Shown: positions 46,301 through 61,300, counted from the first letter of the stretch. The stretch: 64,000 nt of DNA from Owenia fusiformis (GCA_903813345.2 CAIIXF020000002.1:25124455-25188454); one strand, 5' to 3'. A program made the numbers and translations. The notes: generated by a model not told the origin, from the letters alone.

Positions 46301-49300
46301 CTCAATATAAATACAATTTTACACTGTAAAGAGTTCCCGGAATTTTTTGTTTTTCACCTCCCACCCTCCTAAGATAAACCCCTCAACAAAACATGAAACA
46401 TATACCGGTAATTAACTTTGAATGGCCTGAGACTAGTGTACTACATGGAAAAGCATAACTGTATATTGAACCATTATTTCAATTTATGTTAGATTTTGGA
46501 ATTCATTGATATCCTGTCATAGCTCTAAAATATTTTTGTTGGAACATTATTTTTTCAACACTGATACAAAATCCCCTGACATTTCCCTGACATATCTACA
46601 GTTTCAAAATTCCCTGACATTTTTGGCTCTTTTTGACCCAATTTTAAAATTCCCTGACATTTCCAGCACCTGGAAAAATAAATCAATTTCCCTGACATTT
46701 CCAGGTGTGTACGAACCCTGAAATAGGTTCCATAAAGTGCTACATGTACACAATTCCTCATCCTCTTAACTCAAGATTGTGAGACAAGGCTGAATCCATT
46801 CTCTGACATAGAAGCAAGATGCAGTTGCATGGGTTGTTTTATTTCATCAATGTCAATAAACCTGCATCCTTTCTCTATAGAAATAAGTAGTATAGAAATT
46901 AACAAGTCACATGTGAGCAGATCTGGACAATATGGTGCATTGGCCAAGGGCTCGATCTTGAGTTCCAGGGATATTGTTTTCTGAACATTTTGAGATCTGT
47001 GGGCAGGTGCATTTTCCATATGGAGTAGGGTGTTCCCTTTTCTCACCACCCCTTTCTTCCACAATGCTTTCTCAAATTGACCTGCAAACCCCTTCCATAC
47101 AACACTCTGACATCACAATACTTTCTGTTTATGTGTTACCAGTCAGCAAAAAATTTCAAACAACACAACACTTGTTGCACATAAAAAGTTCCAATCTAAC
47201 TGAAATTTACCAAACTGGCTAAAAACTGAATATGTGACGTAAATGTCGGTCCCGGGGTACCTGTACCTCCTTCACGGAAATAAGGATATATCAATAAGTA
47301 TTATATATTTTGTCTTCAAATCTTCAGAATTGATAGATAATTGAATGATGTATCACTGGTAGGAAAATCAAAGGGATTGGTCTATAAAAAGAATCTGTGT
47401 AAAAAAGCGTCCATTACTTATTGATCACCCCTCGTAGGTGATTTAATGCATGATGGAGAAACATATCTTACCAACATATCTGCCATCATACGTCCAAAGT
47501 CTTACAGTGTGGTCAAGAGATGAACTTAAAAGCATACTGGAGTCTTCTATGAGATCTATACATGTAACATTCTCAATGTGGCCTCTCCACTCCTTTATCA
47601 CTGGAACATACAGGAAGAGTGTTATTTTTTATAGGAAACACTAAAGTTGTTGCTTGACTTGAATATATGAATTCCCCATGCAAATATTAATTATGTTATC
47701 GATGAATATGATTTTTGAATAGTGAACTCACTAAGTAATTAGAAGATGCTACCTATAATATCTAATAAAGCATGCTTACGTGGAGGTGGGTTTGGCTCCT
47801 TCTCAGTGAGACAGTAGCCATCAATGTCCCACACTTTGATGAACCCAAGGTTGTCAGCAGTGAAGAGCCTGGTGTCATCCGAGTTGACCTTCATGGCCGT
47901 AACCATACATGACTTGTCTTTAGTGCAAGCCTGGAAATGAGGAATTATGATAAGTATAAAGGTTGAAGTGAAGAGCCTGGTGTCGTCTGAGTTGACCTTC
48001 ATGGCAGTAACCATACATGACTTGTCTTTAGTGCAAGCCTGGAATTGAGAAGTTTGGCCCGCTATTTAACTATTGGAAAATCAAGTTGAACATGAATTTC
48101 AAATTTCAGCTGTTTTGTTATGGCGCGATGTTTTGAATCTAAACTGATGTACCACATGGCTTGCTCTTTTAACTGGCATACATCGCCACGTGGTATCTCA
48201 AATTACCAAACCAGACAAGTGGAGGAGACATCCCTGCATAACAGTTTCACATAATTTTGTGAAAATAGTATTTTCTTTCCATGCAAATGAGGAATTATGA
48301 TTGACATAAAGATCGACTTCAGAGAAAATCAACAAGAAATAGATATGCAAAAGGATATCAGATTGCAACAATGTCTCATCACATCATCAGAGATCAATAC
48401 AATAATCAGACAAGTCTTATTTTTTAATGCAAGTCTGCAAATGAATACACCTTAGACCATGGGTTTCAGAGTTTCAGTAGAGAGTAGCATGTTGTTATTA
48501 ATCTTGTTATCAATGAAAGGCTAGAACTGATCCTAAGCTTACGATTTATTAAAACTATAACTGCTTGCATTGATGTAAAGAAATTTTATCTGAATTCTGA
48601 AAACATCGCCTGACTGAAAACAATAGCATACTTATCAATGTAACACACTGGAGAAACAAAGTAACACCAAAAATGTATAAAAACATTCATAAGTTCATAA
48701 TATAGAAAACAAGATGAATGAAACAACAACATAAATGATACGAAATTAAGGTGGAGGTAGAGGTATGACAAGGCATTTACATGCAAAATGTCACAACCTG
48801 CCATTTGTTACAGATGCCTAATGCCGAAAGCGGTCACAAAAAAGTTGGAGACTATAACAATATGCCACCACTTATGGTGGCGACATAAAAAATGAAAGGC
48901 CTCTTAAGCTAGACCAAAGGCTTCTTTCTGAAACAGGATGCAATGTCTATGGATCCAGATGAAAAGCCACATAAAACGAAATAAAAGGCCCATAAAACAA
49001 GATGCAATACATAATAGAATAACATGCATCATATAAAATAAAACAACATGAAGGCAAGAAACAAGATAACAAACAGTCTATATATTGAACCGAATGCATC
49101 TAAATGTACCTGCACCAATAAGATAATACAAATTCACACATAGCTAGGCAAGGTGTGTCCAATTCCAGCCAATCTGAACAGAGTATTCACAGAATGAACA
49201 GTGTGTGAAATATCAATAATGCACTTGTTGTGTACAGTTTGTAAGCGATTGAGATTGAAATTGAGTTTTTGACCCCTGCAAAATGTTTCATTGAAAATAT

Positions 49301-52300
49301 GTTCTTTTAGTGATTTTGTATCATATAGGTGATTTTATAGAAAATATTTTGCAATGTGTGAATTGAATTTAAGCCCAATACTCAATGCATTGTGGCTGCT
49401 TCATTCCACTCAGATGTTGTTTCCTAAGCTTTGCCTTCTCCCTATTCAGTTATGCAAAGATTTGGAAACAAAATCTTCGTAGAATTGTTCAGCACACAAT
49501 GCACCGAATCCAAGGCTTAAATCCTTAAATACCTTAACAACATGCAATGCCTACAAAACAACATGCAGTATCTATAAAAACAAAATGCAAGCGCTACAAA
49601 ACAACAAACCTCGTAATCAGGTTCCTCAATATAGATGGGAGAAGTCTTCAGAAATAAAATAAAAATGCATTTGTAAAAAGTTAGTAAGGTGTTCAACTTT
49701 AAGGTTCCTCTTACTAGATGGGAGAAGTCTTCAGAAAAAAAAATACATTTGGAAAGTTAGTTAGGTCACTGGTGATCCGCTCGATTACACTGGTTACCGA
49801 AATGATTCGTTTCGGTAACAAAATGTCGAAGGTATGATTTTTCCCTTTTCTGTATTTCACACATTGTAGGCAGAATCCCTATGACATTTTTCTCACAAAC
49901 TTGTTTCAGTATCATATGTTTTAGAAAATGTACATGCTTGGGAAAAAATAGCTCAGAAGACAACAGAATCATTGATTTAATACCTCACTTAAGTTACGTA
50001 AACAGAATGGGTTAAAAGTGCAGATCATAAGTTCTTAACTGTTATTCGAAATTCTGTTTATGTAACTTAAAGTGAGGAATTAAATGGGCGATTCTGTTGT
50101 CTTCTGAACTGTTTGTTCACAAACATGTACATTTTCTTAAACATATGATACTGATACACGTTTGTGAGAAAAATGTTGTGAGAATTCTGCCTACAATTTG
50201 TGAAATAAGGAAAAGAGAAAAATCGTACCCCCGACATTCTGACATTTTGTTACCGAACCATTTCGGTAACCAGCGTAATCGAGTGGATCACCAGTGTAGG
50301 TGTTCAGCTTTCAAGTTCCTCTATATAAATGGGAAAAATCTTCAGAAATAAAATAAAAAAATGCAGTTGTAAAAAGTTAATAGTGTTTTACTTTAAGGTT
50401 CCTCTATATAAACGGGAGAAGTCTTCAGAAATAAAATTAAAAAAAAAGATGTACAGTGTATATGTTACAGAAAAGGGTCAGTTCAAAAACCAAGTCTTGA
50501 CAACACCCCCACCTATTTCTCAACGAGAAAATGATGTATGAATATTCATGAATCTGATTACATTTAAATCCCATGTAAATGAATTTCCTTTGGTACCTCA
50601 AAATACTGTTCATTTTCTGATGTGTTTGAGCTGTAGAGGTTGATTTTACGTTAAGTTATTTGGTGATTGGATTTGAAAGAAACCGATATTGTATTGATCT
50701 GACCCTTACAAAACAAAACCTGTTGAAGAAACTTGAATAAGAAAACTTTATTTTCGTAACGAAATACGAATGAGGCAGTTAAACGTTCTTCAAGGATACT
50801 CGGATGAAAAAAGATGAGTGTATAAACTCCCGAGAACTCTTAATAATGAATAAATGGAAAACATCTATAAAGAAGTGTCAGGAATCATTCCCTTTTGCAA
50901 TCCTCTGTCTATGGCAGAGACTATACCCCTCCCTCAAATGTAACCGATTGCATCTATGGGTGTCTTTTGGTGTAGATGAAATATTGACCTGGGGGTTATT
51001 AACAGGTACATGTACTTTGTAGAGTGCAGAATTCCTATTGTAGTAACCATGGATATAACGATGTCATAGTTACATGTGGAGAACAATGGACTAAAGAAAT
51101 TCTTATCATTACAAAGTTTCTGTTTGCCCCCTGGTCTCTCAAATCATATCTCTCATTAAACATGTAGTTATATATCAAACTTACAGCTTGGAAGCAAGCC
51201 ATTAGGCTTCCCCCATGGAAGACATTCCAGATGTGGATCTTGCCCCTTGGCCCACTGGATACCAGAGAGGCTGCTTCCTTATTCTGAGCTCTGGTCTTCA
51301 AGAACAGTAGGCTATTAACACTAAGGTCTCCCGCCCCTGGAAAATATATGACATTATCTTTATAATCCATAGAGTGGGGTAAGTTTACACTTATTAATCC
51401 TTCCCTGGAAAGTATATATAAGAATCATTATCTTCACTATTTCTATTTCTTTTCACGTTAAATCATGGTTTTGGGCTATATGGGGTCTGTTTTTCTTGAC
51501 TGGTATGCACTTAGAGTTTGCTTTTTCTTGCTTAGTTCCATTACAACTTTTGGTCCTTTCCCTTTGGCACTTGTGCTTATATATTTGAAGGATCGAGAAG
51601 AAAAACGTGAACCCAGAACATTGCCCAAAGTTGTATAAATACAGACTGTACATGCTTGTTGAATAAATATTGCCATGGACAGTTATTTCAAATGGCATGC
51701 AATTTTCAAAAAGATAAAAAACTATTTAGGTTAACTCTATAAAATTGTCTTTAAATCTGTATGCTTAACTCTTGAAACTTACATGATGCTTTCCTTTCAT
51801 TATTATTTTCAGCCGTTGTATCGGGTGGGTGCAAATGACAAAATATATGACCAGAGACTAGGTTCCACACAATAACTTCACCATCGTATGAAGATGTTGC
51901 GATTTTATTGGGCGGGCATTGAGCAATGGCAAGAATATCCTCTTTGTGGCCGTTATTTTCATCATCAGACCATCGAGGAAGAGGATTCTGTACATGGTGT
52001 ATACTACCCTCGTCTCCGTCTGAATATATGTTTATACTGCGGTCCCAACCAACGGATACTATATACCTACAAGGTACAGAAAAAATATGAAATGAGGCAT
52101 TAACATGCAAAATGTCAGCACTTGCCATTTGTTACAGGAACACCTGACACCATCACAAATAGTTGGAGACTATAACAATATGTCACTACTTGTGGTTGTG
52201 ACATAAATACAATACATTTACCATTGACAATTTGAACTAAATTATTGTCAAGTAGTACAAAGTAAGAAGGTTTGAAGTAATTTTCAAAACAATTCAACGA

Positions 52301-55300
52301 TCTTATTTCATTTGTATTGAATTTGTCACACAAAGGCCTTAATGTCTTCGTGTGTGATCATTTAATTACTTAAAATTAAACAATCTATAACTCATCATTA
52401 AAGACTTTGATACAAAACTAATTCTGTAAAAGGTACTGCAGAATTATGTACCATGTACTTACTACAAGTGTTTGTATTTATGTGGATGAAGGTTTGTATC
52501 ATTATCTATTGATGGGGCATAGGGTTATATGGGTTCAGACTAAGAGATTTTCTTTAAAGAGTCTCTTTAAATATGTATATTCACTAGTGGTGCAACTCGC
52601 AAGAAAAATGCCACTCGAGTAGAAAGTGTGAAAATGCCACTGTAATCGAGTACCACTCGCAAAAATGAGGGAAAAATTTAAAAAAATAAAAACTCACCTA
52701 GTCGACTGTTTGAAGACCAAATAGATACAATTTCTTCGTTTCTTCTATATGTTATTGATGTTATATATAGTTTGTATCAATTTAGTGAGAATAAATGTAG
52801 TTATTCATGCCATAATTGTGTTTGTTTGTTTGTTTTTAAATATTTTCATTTTGTTTCCGGAATCGATACTTTGTTTCGTTCAGTGCATCCAAAAATGATC
52901 ATTCCCGGGGTATGAGATCGTTGTTTGGGAATTCAATGCCTACTCGAGTTTGAAAAAACGTACTCGAGTAACTACCTTGGACAGGTTCAACGAGTGAGTG
53001 GCGAGTACTGGCATTCGAGTTGCACCACTAATATTCACCAACTTTTACATCAACTTACCTATTTTTATTCATCTCTACATACACAACATCACACACCTCT
53101 TCTGGCTCTGTGTCAGCTAAAATATCAAAAGAGCAACATTTAATTTATCATTCTGAATGAAAGACATGCAAATTCACCCCCAAAAGTTGGCAACTATGCT
53201 TCCCCATTGTATAGCCAGTTATAATGTTTTATGTTTAAAGAGCATATTACATAAATACACCATTGCTCATACATATGGAATATTTTCCAATTTACCATTA
53301 ATTTCCCCATTTCCAATGCCCTCTCAAATTTTACTGAAAGGAGATTTTTCAAATATTTCATAGAACAGTCGGGAAAAATAAAATAAACACATTTTTTATT
53401 AGAAACATTTCAACCAGAAGGTAACTTCACTCGTTCCTTTAAAATAATTACAAATTCGGCTTACATTTTGTAAGAGTCCTCAGACATTGTCCATTATTGT
53501 AATTCCAGACCTTTAGGCAACCATCCCTACCCCCTGTGATCAGTCTTCTCCCTGTTCCATCAAAGTCCATACACGTGATGGCTTCTGTACCATGGGCCTC
53601 TCCGAAGTCAAACACAGGTCGACCACTTTCAAAGTCCCATAGTTTAATTGTCTGAAAACAAACCCATTTCAGTAACTACATGTTGTAGACTATTACAACA
53701 TTTGAAGGTATCATAGATGGATCACCTTAAATATACACATGTTACTTGTCTAAAATAAAATCTTTTTGTATATTTACGATACAGGAAAAATTATATAACA
53801 TTGATATCACTAAAAGGCCTTAGAGAACAACCAAATGATGGCTATCATATAAAAAACAATTTAGTCAAAAACTACCATTAATTTGATTCTTTCCAAAAAT
53901 GTAACACTACTTCTTTATGAAATCTATAAATAACTAGAAGATGGCAACTCCACGGAGTAGCAAATCCCAACGAACACGAAATCATCAATCTGTACAGTCA
54001 CAATGGAATATTTACCATCTACTCTTACCTTCAATAAATATTTTAAATCATTGTAGTATCATGTAACCATACTTTCAAGATAACTCTAAGTAATGGCGAA
54101 TTTCTGCTCTAGTCAGCCATTTTGAATTTTCAGAGGCGCAAATCAGAAAAACAATGCCATAATTGTGATATACTCTGAAATTCCTTCAATTTGTGTATAA
54201 AATAGCCATACTTTTAAGAGATCAGAAAACAATTGCGAAATCCCGCATTAGGCGGCCATTTTGAATTTTTTGAGGCCCGAATCAGAAAAACGTTGCAATA
54301 TTTGCAATCTACTCTAAATTGCCTTTCATTTGAGTATAATAAAGCTATACTTCAAAAACATCTCAAAATTAACGCAAATTCCTGTTTTCCCCGATCCCCC
54401 ATTTACGGCCCCTGGGGGTCAGGGTGAAAAACCAGGGATATATGTGAAATAGATAGATGTTGTTAATATACTACCAAAATTTCAAATAATAATATTTATT
54501 ATTTTGGTTTAAAATGAAGAACATAAGATTATTGCGAAAAATTCCCGCCATTTTTAAACTGGCGCCCATCTTGAAAAAATTTTTTTTGCGTAAAACTGTT
54601 CACCAATATACATCTTTCCACCAAATATGAAAAAAATCTGTCCACTAGTATTCGAGTTATCTTCCGGACAGACAGACGGACTGACTGACGGACTGACGGA
54701 CTGACAGACTGACGGACTGACGGACAGAGGGCTTCACTATATCCCTACAGAACTTCGTTCGTTGGGATAATTAGATATCTGTTACTTACTGAGCCATCAG
54801 AGCAGGTTATGACTTGCTTGAACTGCACATTATATTTACAGGCATGTATGGGTTCCTTGTGGGTAATGACAATATCTGCATGGAGAACAGGCCTGAAACA
54901 TGCATATTTGAAAATCAACATCATTTTTATTAATTGACATGTCTGTCCATTTGTTTGGGGCACTTGGCATAAGTTCTGAATAATATTACACTAGTCCAGA
55001 AAAGGAGGGGAAGTGGGATCGATCCCCATTAGAGTAGACTGACTCCTGAAAATTTTGATCCTGAAAATGATGCACTACTAATTTTTAAATTATGTGCATA
55101 GCTTTTATTTGTTGGCAGAAAGGAAATTGTTGTTTCCATCAATCTTGTAAAATGTTAAGCAATTGTTCAACAATATGTACACACAATATGTATTGCAATG
55201 TGTACAACAATACAATCTTACTTGAGTCTTAGATGTAAACAAGCCAGTTGGTCTGTTGATACACAGAGAGCTTTAGCTGCAGGGGAATAATGGCAGGATT

Positions 55301-58300
55301 GGAGGTCTCCCCTGATCTTGTGAGCTTTAGGTCTGACAGTCAGCAAAGCATTCTGGTCTGTCACATCCCATACCTAAAGAAGAAAGGGTGAATAATTGAT
55401 GATAGAAATAATGTTGAATTGGATAAAAAGATGGCAGTGGAATCAAATATATGGCGATTTATAAGCAAATGAATAAACACTGCTGCCATCTTTATATCAA
55501 CATAAAACCTATAATGGTATACTTTAAAAGAAAGTTTATAACACAACCTTTGCTCAATTCTGTGACTTCTGGCTCAGTTTTTGCAAAATGAGACATATTC
55601 AGCAAGGCTAAAAATCCAACTCTCCATTTTTTGTGAATAATGAAAAAGTTCGAATTTTCATTAATTCACATAAAATTTTAATATTAACTCGTAAAGTTAC
55701 AGTATGCAACACTGTAAAAGGTGCTCTTGTGTACTTTTTAATATAACGTATTGTCAACTGTAACGTAAAAATATAAGATGAAAGAAGGTTTAGAATTTTC
55801 ACATTTTTTGGACAAAAAACCATGTGACCCCCCTCTGGTTCTGGCTACTAATAGGAACATGACAGGACGGACCCCACTACAATTTAGAATGCACTAAGGC
55901 TTTTGAGTCAATATGACCTACCTTGATGACCTTATCTGTAGATATACTAAATATTCTCTCCTCTTCCTCTGCTATGAACAGGTGAAATATAGGAGCATTG
56001 TGTCCTCGTAGCATCATTATGGGTTTTGTTGGCACATATGGGTTCCAGATTCGCACTATTCTATCCATTCCTATAAAATACAGCAGATTTATGCATGATT
56101 GATGCTTTAAAAATGTTTTTTTCCAGGTTTTAGTCAGTTTTATGAACCTTTTGAATTAGTAGCCCTTTCAGCCATACTATTCATAATTGAAAAGTAATTT
56201 ATAAAAATTAATACTTATATCCTAAAAAAGCTGTCTTGGTAAATAGAATATTTTCAGAATTGTTCAAAAGCCTTACCTCCAGTCACTAGAATATTTTTCT
56301 TCATTGAGTAATCAAAACTTTTAACTCCTTTATAGATTTTGAAGACCGTTTCATCTGCTTCTAGCCTTCGTTGAGTATTAGCATATATGTAAGCTGCTTT
56401 TTGTTTTACTTTGTCCTTTACTGCATTTGGGTCTTTAATCTCTTTTAGTTGAGCTTCAACATGAGTGCTACCTAGGGTACTACCTGAAAGCACATTTTAA
56501 ACATTAGAAATGTTTTTTACGAACTCAGGTATGGGTTGAAGTTAAAATATAAAATATGCTATGGATTGGCTACATTACAAACTAGGAATAACATAATATC
56601 TGAAATGGGTATGAGCCAGTTTTGACATGGTTGGAACAAAAGGTGTTTCAAGTTCTTAAGTGTTGAGTGACACTCTTTTGTTTATGTTGGTGAAATTACT
56701 GATATTGGTACTGTAATTTGGACATGAAGCTCTTCAATGTTCGCTCTAGATATCTGAATATTCTATATATTGTGTAAAAAATGAATTCAACCATTCGCAA
56801 ATGTATCTGGTTACTATAGCAACACAACAAAGGGTAGGTACTTGTACATATCTCTGGCAGTCTTACCTATGACTAAAGCCGTATTTGCATGATTTGAACA
56901 TGAGATTACACCCCTGAGATCCTCATAGTATTTCAGCTGAAATAAATAATATAAAAGGCACATCATAACAAGTCATTTCTTGTTGAGAACATCAAAATGT
57001 TACATGTTTAATCGTGTTTAAATTATTTCCTCCTAGTTATTTCAATTCTTATCCATTATCTGTGCGAGTGGTCCATTCTTTTCAATGTATTTCAGAATTG
57101 CCTTTTAATTGTCACTTTCAAAGGCTAATCATTTAGTAATACAACTCCCTGTTACAATGAATCTGATTGGCTGATACATTCTAGCAAGAATTTGATTGAT
57201 AAATACACTATAACCACTGAATTTGATTTGCTGATACACAACATCTAAAATCTGATTGGCTTACAGACACACTATGACTCAAATCTGAATGACTGACAAA
57301 GTTCATAATTGACAGTACTATGTACAATTGGTTACACATATTAAACCATCATACCTCTTGTATCCAGTCACCATGCACCTTCCACCTGACGAACCTAGTG
57401 TTGGGGCCTGCTGCTATGTTTTCTATGCTGGTACTTGCTATACCCTCAACCTTGGGCATTTTGTGCCAAATTCTAGAAGAATACATTGTGGCAATTACAG
57501 TGAAACAATTGAAAATTGTATGCTTTAAATGTTAACCTTAACAGAACTGTTGATCTTGAACTTTGGTTTCAACCAAAAGTATGTTCAAGGTTTAGAGTAT
57601 CAGTGAAGAAACCTAGTAACCCTCTCCTAAAACCTAGTAACCCAAAACTATTCATAAATTAATATTCACCTCAGACATTCACCAGCAGACTGTATCACTA
57701 CAATATTGATGCAACCCTGACTGTCGCCATATAAGACCATGCACTCATCATCTCCTAGGTATGTGTAGTCTAGCTTCAATGGAACTGTCTCAAGTCCACT
57801 GATCTGACAATAAGGATCAAATGAAGAGAGCTCGAAGAACTGGATTTCACGATCCCTGAAAAAGTGAGAATTAAAGTTATTTTTATTTCATTGAATTTCT
57901 GTGCTATGATATAGTTAATAAATGACAAATTGAATGATTTGCTCTTCTTGATACATAATAAGCCATTTAAGAGGAAAATAATTCCAGGAAAATAGTTCAT
58001 TCGTTGGAATCTATTAGAGTTTTATAAACAAACAGTCAAGTTTCTTTTTATTACACATTTTTCATAAAATAATTTTCTAATTTCAAATACATGTATGTCA
58101 TACAGTATTTCAATGTTATTTCAAGTTTTCAATATTATTTTGCAAGACAAATTTCATGATCGCCTCAAGGTTTATAACACAATGTAAAGCATCTTTGAGA
58201 AACGTTTCTTTTGGAACTAGATAATTTCTGTGTCACTTCCCAAAAAATGGCTACCAAATTGTAACCATACCTGTAATGTAACCGTATTGCAGATATAATT

Positions 58301-61300
58301 TTAAATCGCTTTAGATTAAAGAACATATCATACACACTGACCCTGTTCCAACAATGAATTTGTTGTATTGTGTCATCACAGTGAAGTCTGTTATCCATTT
58401 TGGCTTCTGTCTTGAACTCTGCTCTGCAGTCTACAAATTGAAATAACAAATTACTCTGCGCACGTTACGCTTTTCTGGGCATGGCAGTGTCAGAAATCAT
58501 TGAATCATAAAATTCAAAATTATGAAGTAAAACGTTAACAAGACAGTAGAATATTTCACAAAAGGTCCTGGTAAATTGTGAATCATAACAGTTAATTTTG
58601 GGGAAAAAAAACTCAAAAGGCAAAACAGTATTAGTCGAGATATGCATCGGTAACACACATGCTTCGTTTTACTTTAATTTACAAATAAAGATACAGTCAA
58701 ACCTGTATATCTAAACACCTCCCTGATCTGAACACGTTATCTTAGTTCCCATCTTCTTACAGCTCCCATTTACTCACACAGGCCCGTAGCCAGGGGGTGT
58801 TGGAGGGAACACCCCCCCCCTGGCCAAAATTTCTTTCAGAATTATGCAGTTTTTCACCAATCTGACTATTTTTTGAGTGATTTTTGGACAAATTTGCCAA
58901 AGTGAACCCCCTTAAAATTTTTGGGAAAAGTGAACCCCCCTTGGAAAATTCTGGCTATGGGCCTGTAACATATTCAGAGACCTAGAAATGTGAACACATG
59001 TTAATCTGGTTAAACACAGATTTGATTTTACTTACAACAACAGTTTTTGTCTTTCGGAGCTGCATATTGCTTGACCAGAAACTTGTTATACCATCTTGGC
59101 TACACACTATGAATGTAGCCCCATCGGAGCCTATCCTCAATACACTGTCTCTATGGGGTGTATTGACAACCTTTGCAGGAATATGAAATGCAACCTAGAA
59201 AATATAAAGGGAGAAACTATGAATTATGAGTAAATGAATATTTCCTTATTTGGACATTACTGGAATTTAAAAGGAAAATTCACTTTTTTAAAAATATCAC
59301 AAAAAAGGCTTAAGTTCATCTTCGTTCACTCGGCTCCCGTCGGTCGATGAATGCAGTGAAGACCTGACCGTGCAAAGATGGCTAATGTTAGAAATCACAA
59401 AATAATATGAAATAAGATCAAATATGTTTGAGTGTTTACAAAAAGACATGAGAAGAAATGTTGGCTTCAGATTACATGTATACATAATGTAAAATTGAAA
59501 CAGAAACTAAACAAGGCATTAACATGACAAAATGTCACCACCTTGTAAGTTATTGCAAATTATTACAGATGCCAAATTCCAAACAAGTATCACCAATCAC
59601 CATCCACCATCCAAGTCCATCACATAAAAAACATACTTACTTCCTTAGATCTGAGATATGAATCTTCTTTCTCAGCATACTCCAGCTGCATATATGTACA
59701 AAACTCATCCCAAGTGATCTCCCCATCTGAACTGACATCAATTTTGTAGAACAGGGCATCTATTTGATTCTCCTGTAAAACAACAGTGAAATATTGATAC
59801 ATTGGAAATGAATACTGTATGTTATAATGTGACATAGTGTTAATCATTATAATAATATTAATATGTTGAATATGTAAGTGATTTTGTTATAATTTGAAAC
59901 AGTGTTAATTGTTTGTTTTTTAGTTTTTCATTATTTAATGAATAACATTTCTACAAATTTTTGGTCGTGAAACCTAGACAGTGTTTCACATTTTTTAATG
60001 TGTTTCACATTTTATAATGTGTTTCACATTTTATAATGTGAAACAGTGTGGCAGGTTGAAGTTAAATCAAACAATTTATTCAAAATATAGTATCATTATT
60101 CAAGTCGTAATGTTATATCATTAAGTTTCCTCCACCACTCACTAGCACCAGGCAATATGCTGCTTTCCCTTTTATGCTCTTTGTGCTTTAATTCCAATTT
60201 CAAATCATTGAATTAAACCAAGCTGTCCCAATATAGCCATTAATACACCATTTATTATTTCAACAAATACACGAGTGACTCTCATTTGACTACATTTACC
60301 AGCAGCTCATTAAAGAATCTCAAGGAAAACAAAATGTTAGCCAAAGTCAAAAGAGTCATAAGAACTGTTTTTCAAATGAAGTAAAAATACAAGGAGAATC
60401 ATGAGAATAAGAAAATAACCAAAATGAACTGAATAAGATCCAGTGACAAACTCACAAGGAACTTCTAATAAGATTATCAGATGTATGAGATGAGTAAAAT
60501 TATTATATCAGTAGGAAGTAAGAACAGATGAATTCTGACAAAAGTTGTCATTATAAAGAACAAAAAGAAAAAAACAATTGAACTTTTGACCCAAATATGG
60601 CCAATATATACATTTTGAAATGAGCCTGAAGAAGCCAATATAAAACACAATAGCACAATCCGCGACTTTAAAAGTCAGAATCACAACCGTCACAACCAAT
60701 ATAGTTCACTGTACACTGTACTTTATACTAGTGTACCTAGACAAGTTACTTACTGTTACCCCTCCTTCCTGAATAAAAAGCATATCTAAAGTACTTTAGG
60801 ATTGATCAAACAGTGATGTTTAAAATCTGCAAATGTGCACAATCTGTGTGATGTAGTGAAACCATCAATAATTGTGTTAAAGTTGTTCAAACAATACTTG
60901 TGCATTTACTATTTACTATTCATATTGGAAGCTAAACAAACAATGAAACAAACAAACAAACAACTTATGGTAAATCACAACTGTAGGTTGGACAATCAAT
61001 CAAGATATTAGATAAATGATAAGATGGACAAACGACCAATGATAAATCACAATTGTTCACTGGGCAAACAACCAATGGTAAATCAAAGCTACAAGCTGGA
61101 CAAACAAACAAATGGTAGATCACAAGCTGGACAAACAAACAAATGGTAGATCACTTACACGACAAACAAACAAATGGTAGAGTTACATTATAACAGGGGT
61201 TATTAAAAAATGGACTACGATTTACAATCATGTGTTACAACACTACAACAACAACATAGGTAACTATTATATTTTAGCTAAGAAATACAACATGGCTAAA

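Larger units (their letters stand above)
44800..47434. mobile_element. Mariner-like element with about 200-bp terminal inverted repeats
   Basis: The ends CGAGGGGTGATCAATAAGT and ACTTATTGATCACCCCTCG are flanked by TA (44798-44799 and 47435-47436). The inverted match continues inward with few changes to about 45006 and 47228 (GTACCCCAGGACCGACATTTACGTCACATATTC and its complement). It holds a decayed transposase (46771-47064, minus) and a second element (45177-46720). It sits in an intron of the WD40 gene, 38 bp from exon q. Confidence 0.85.
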
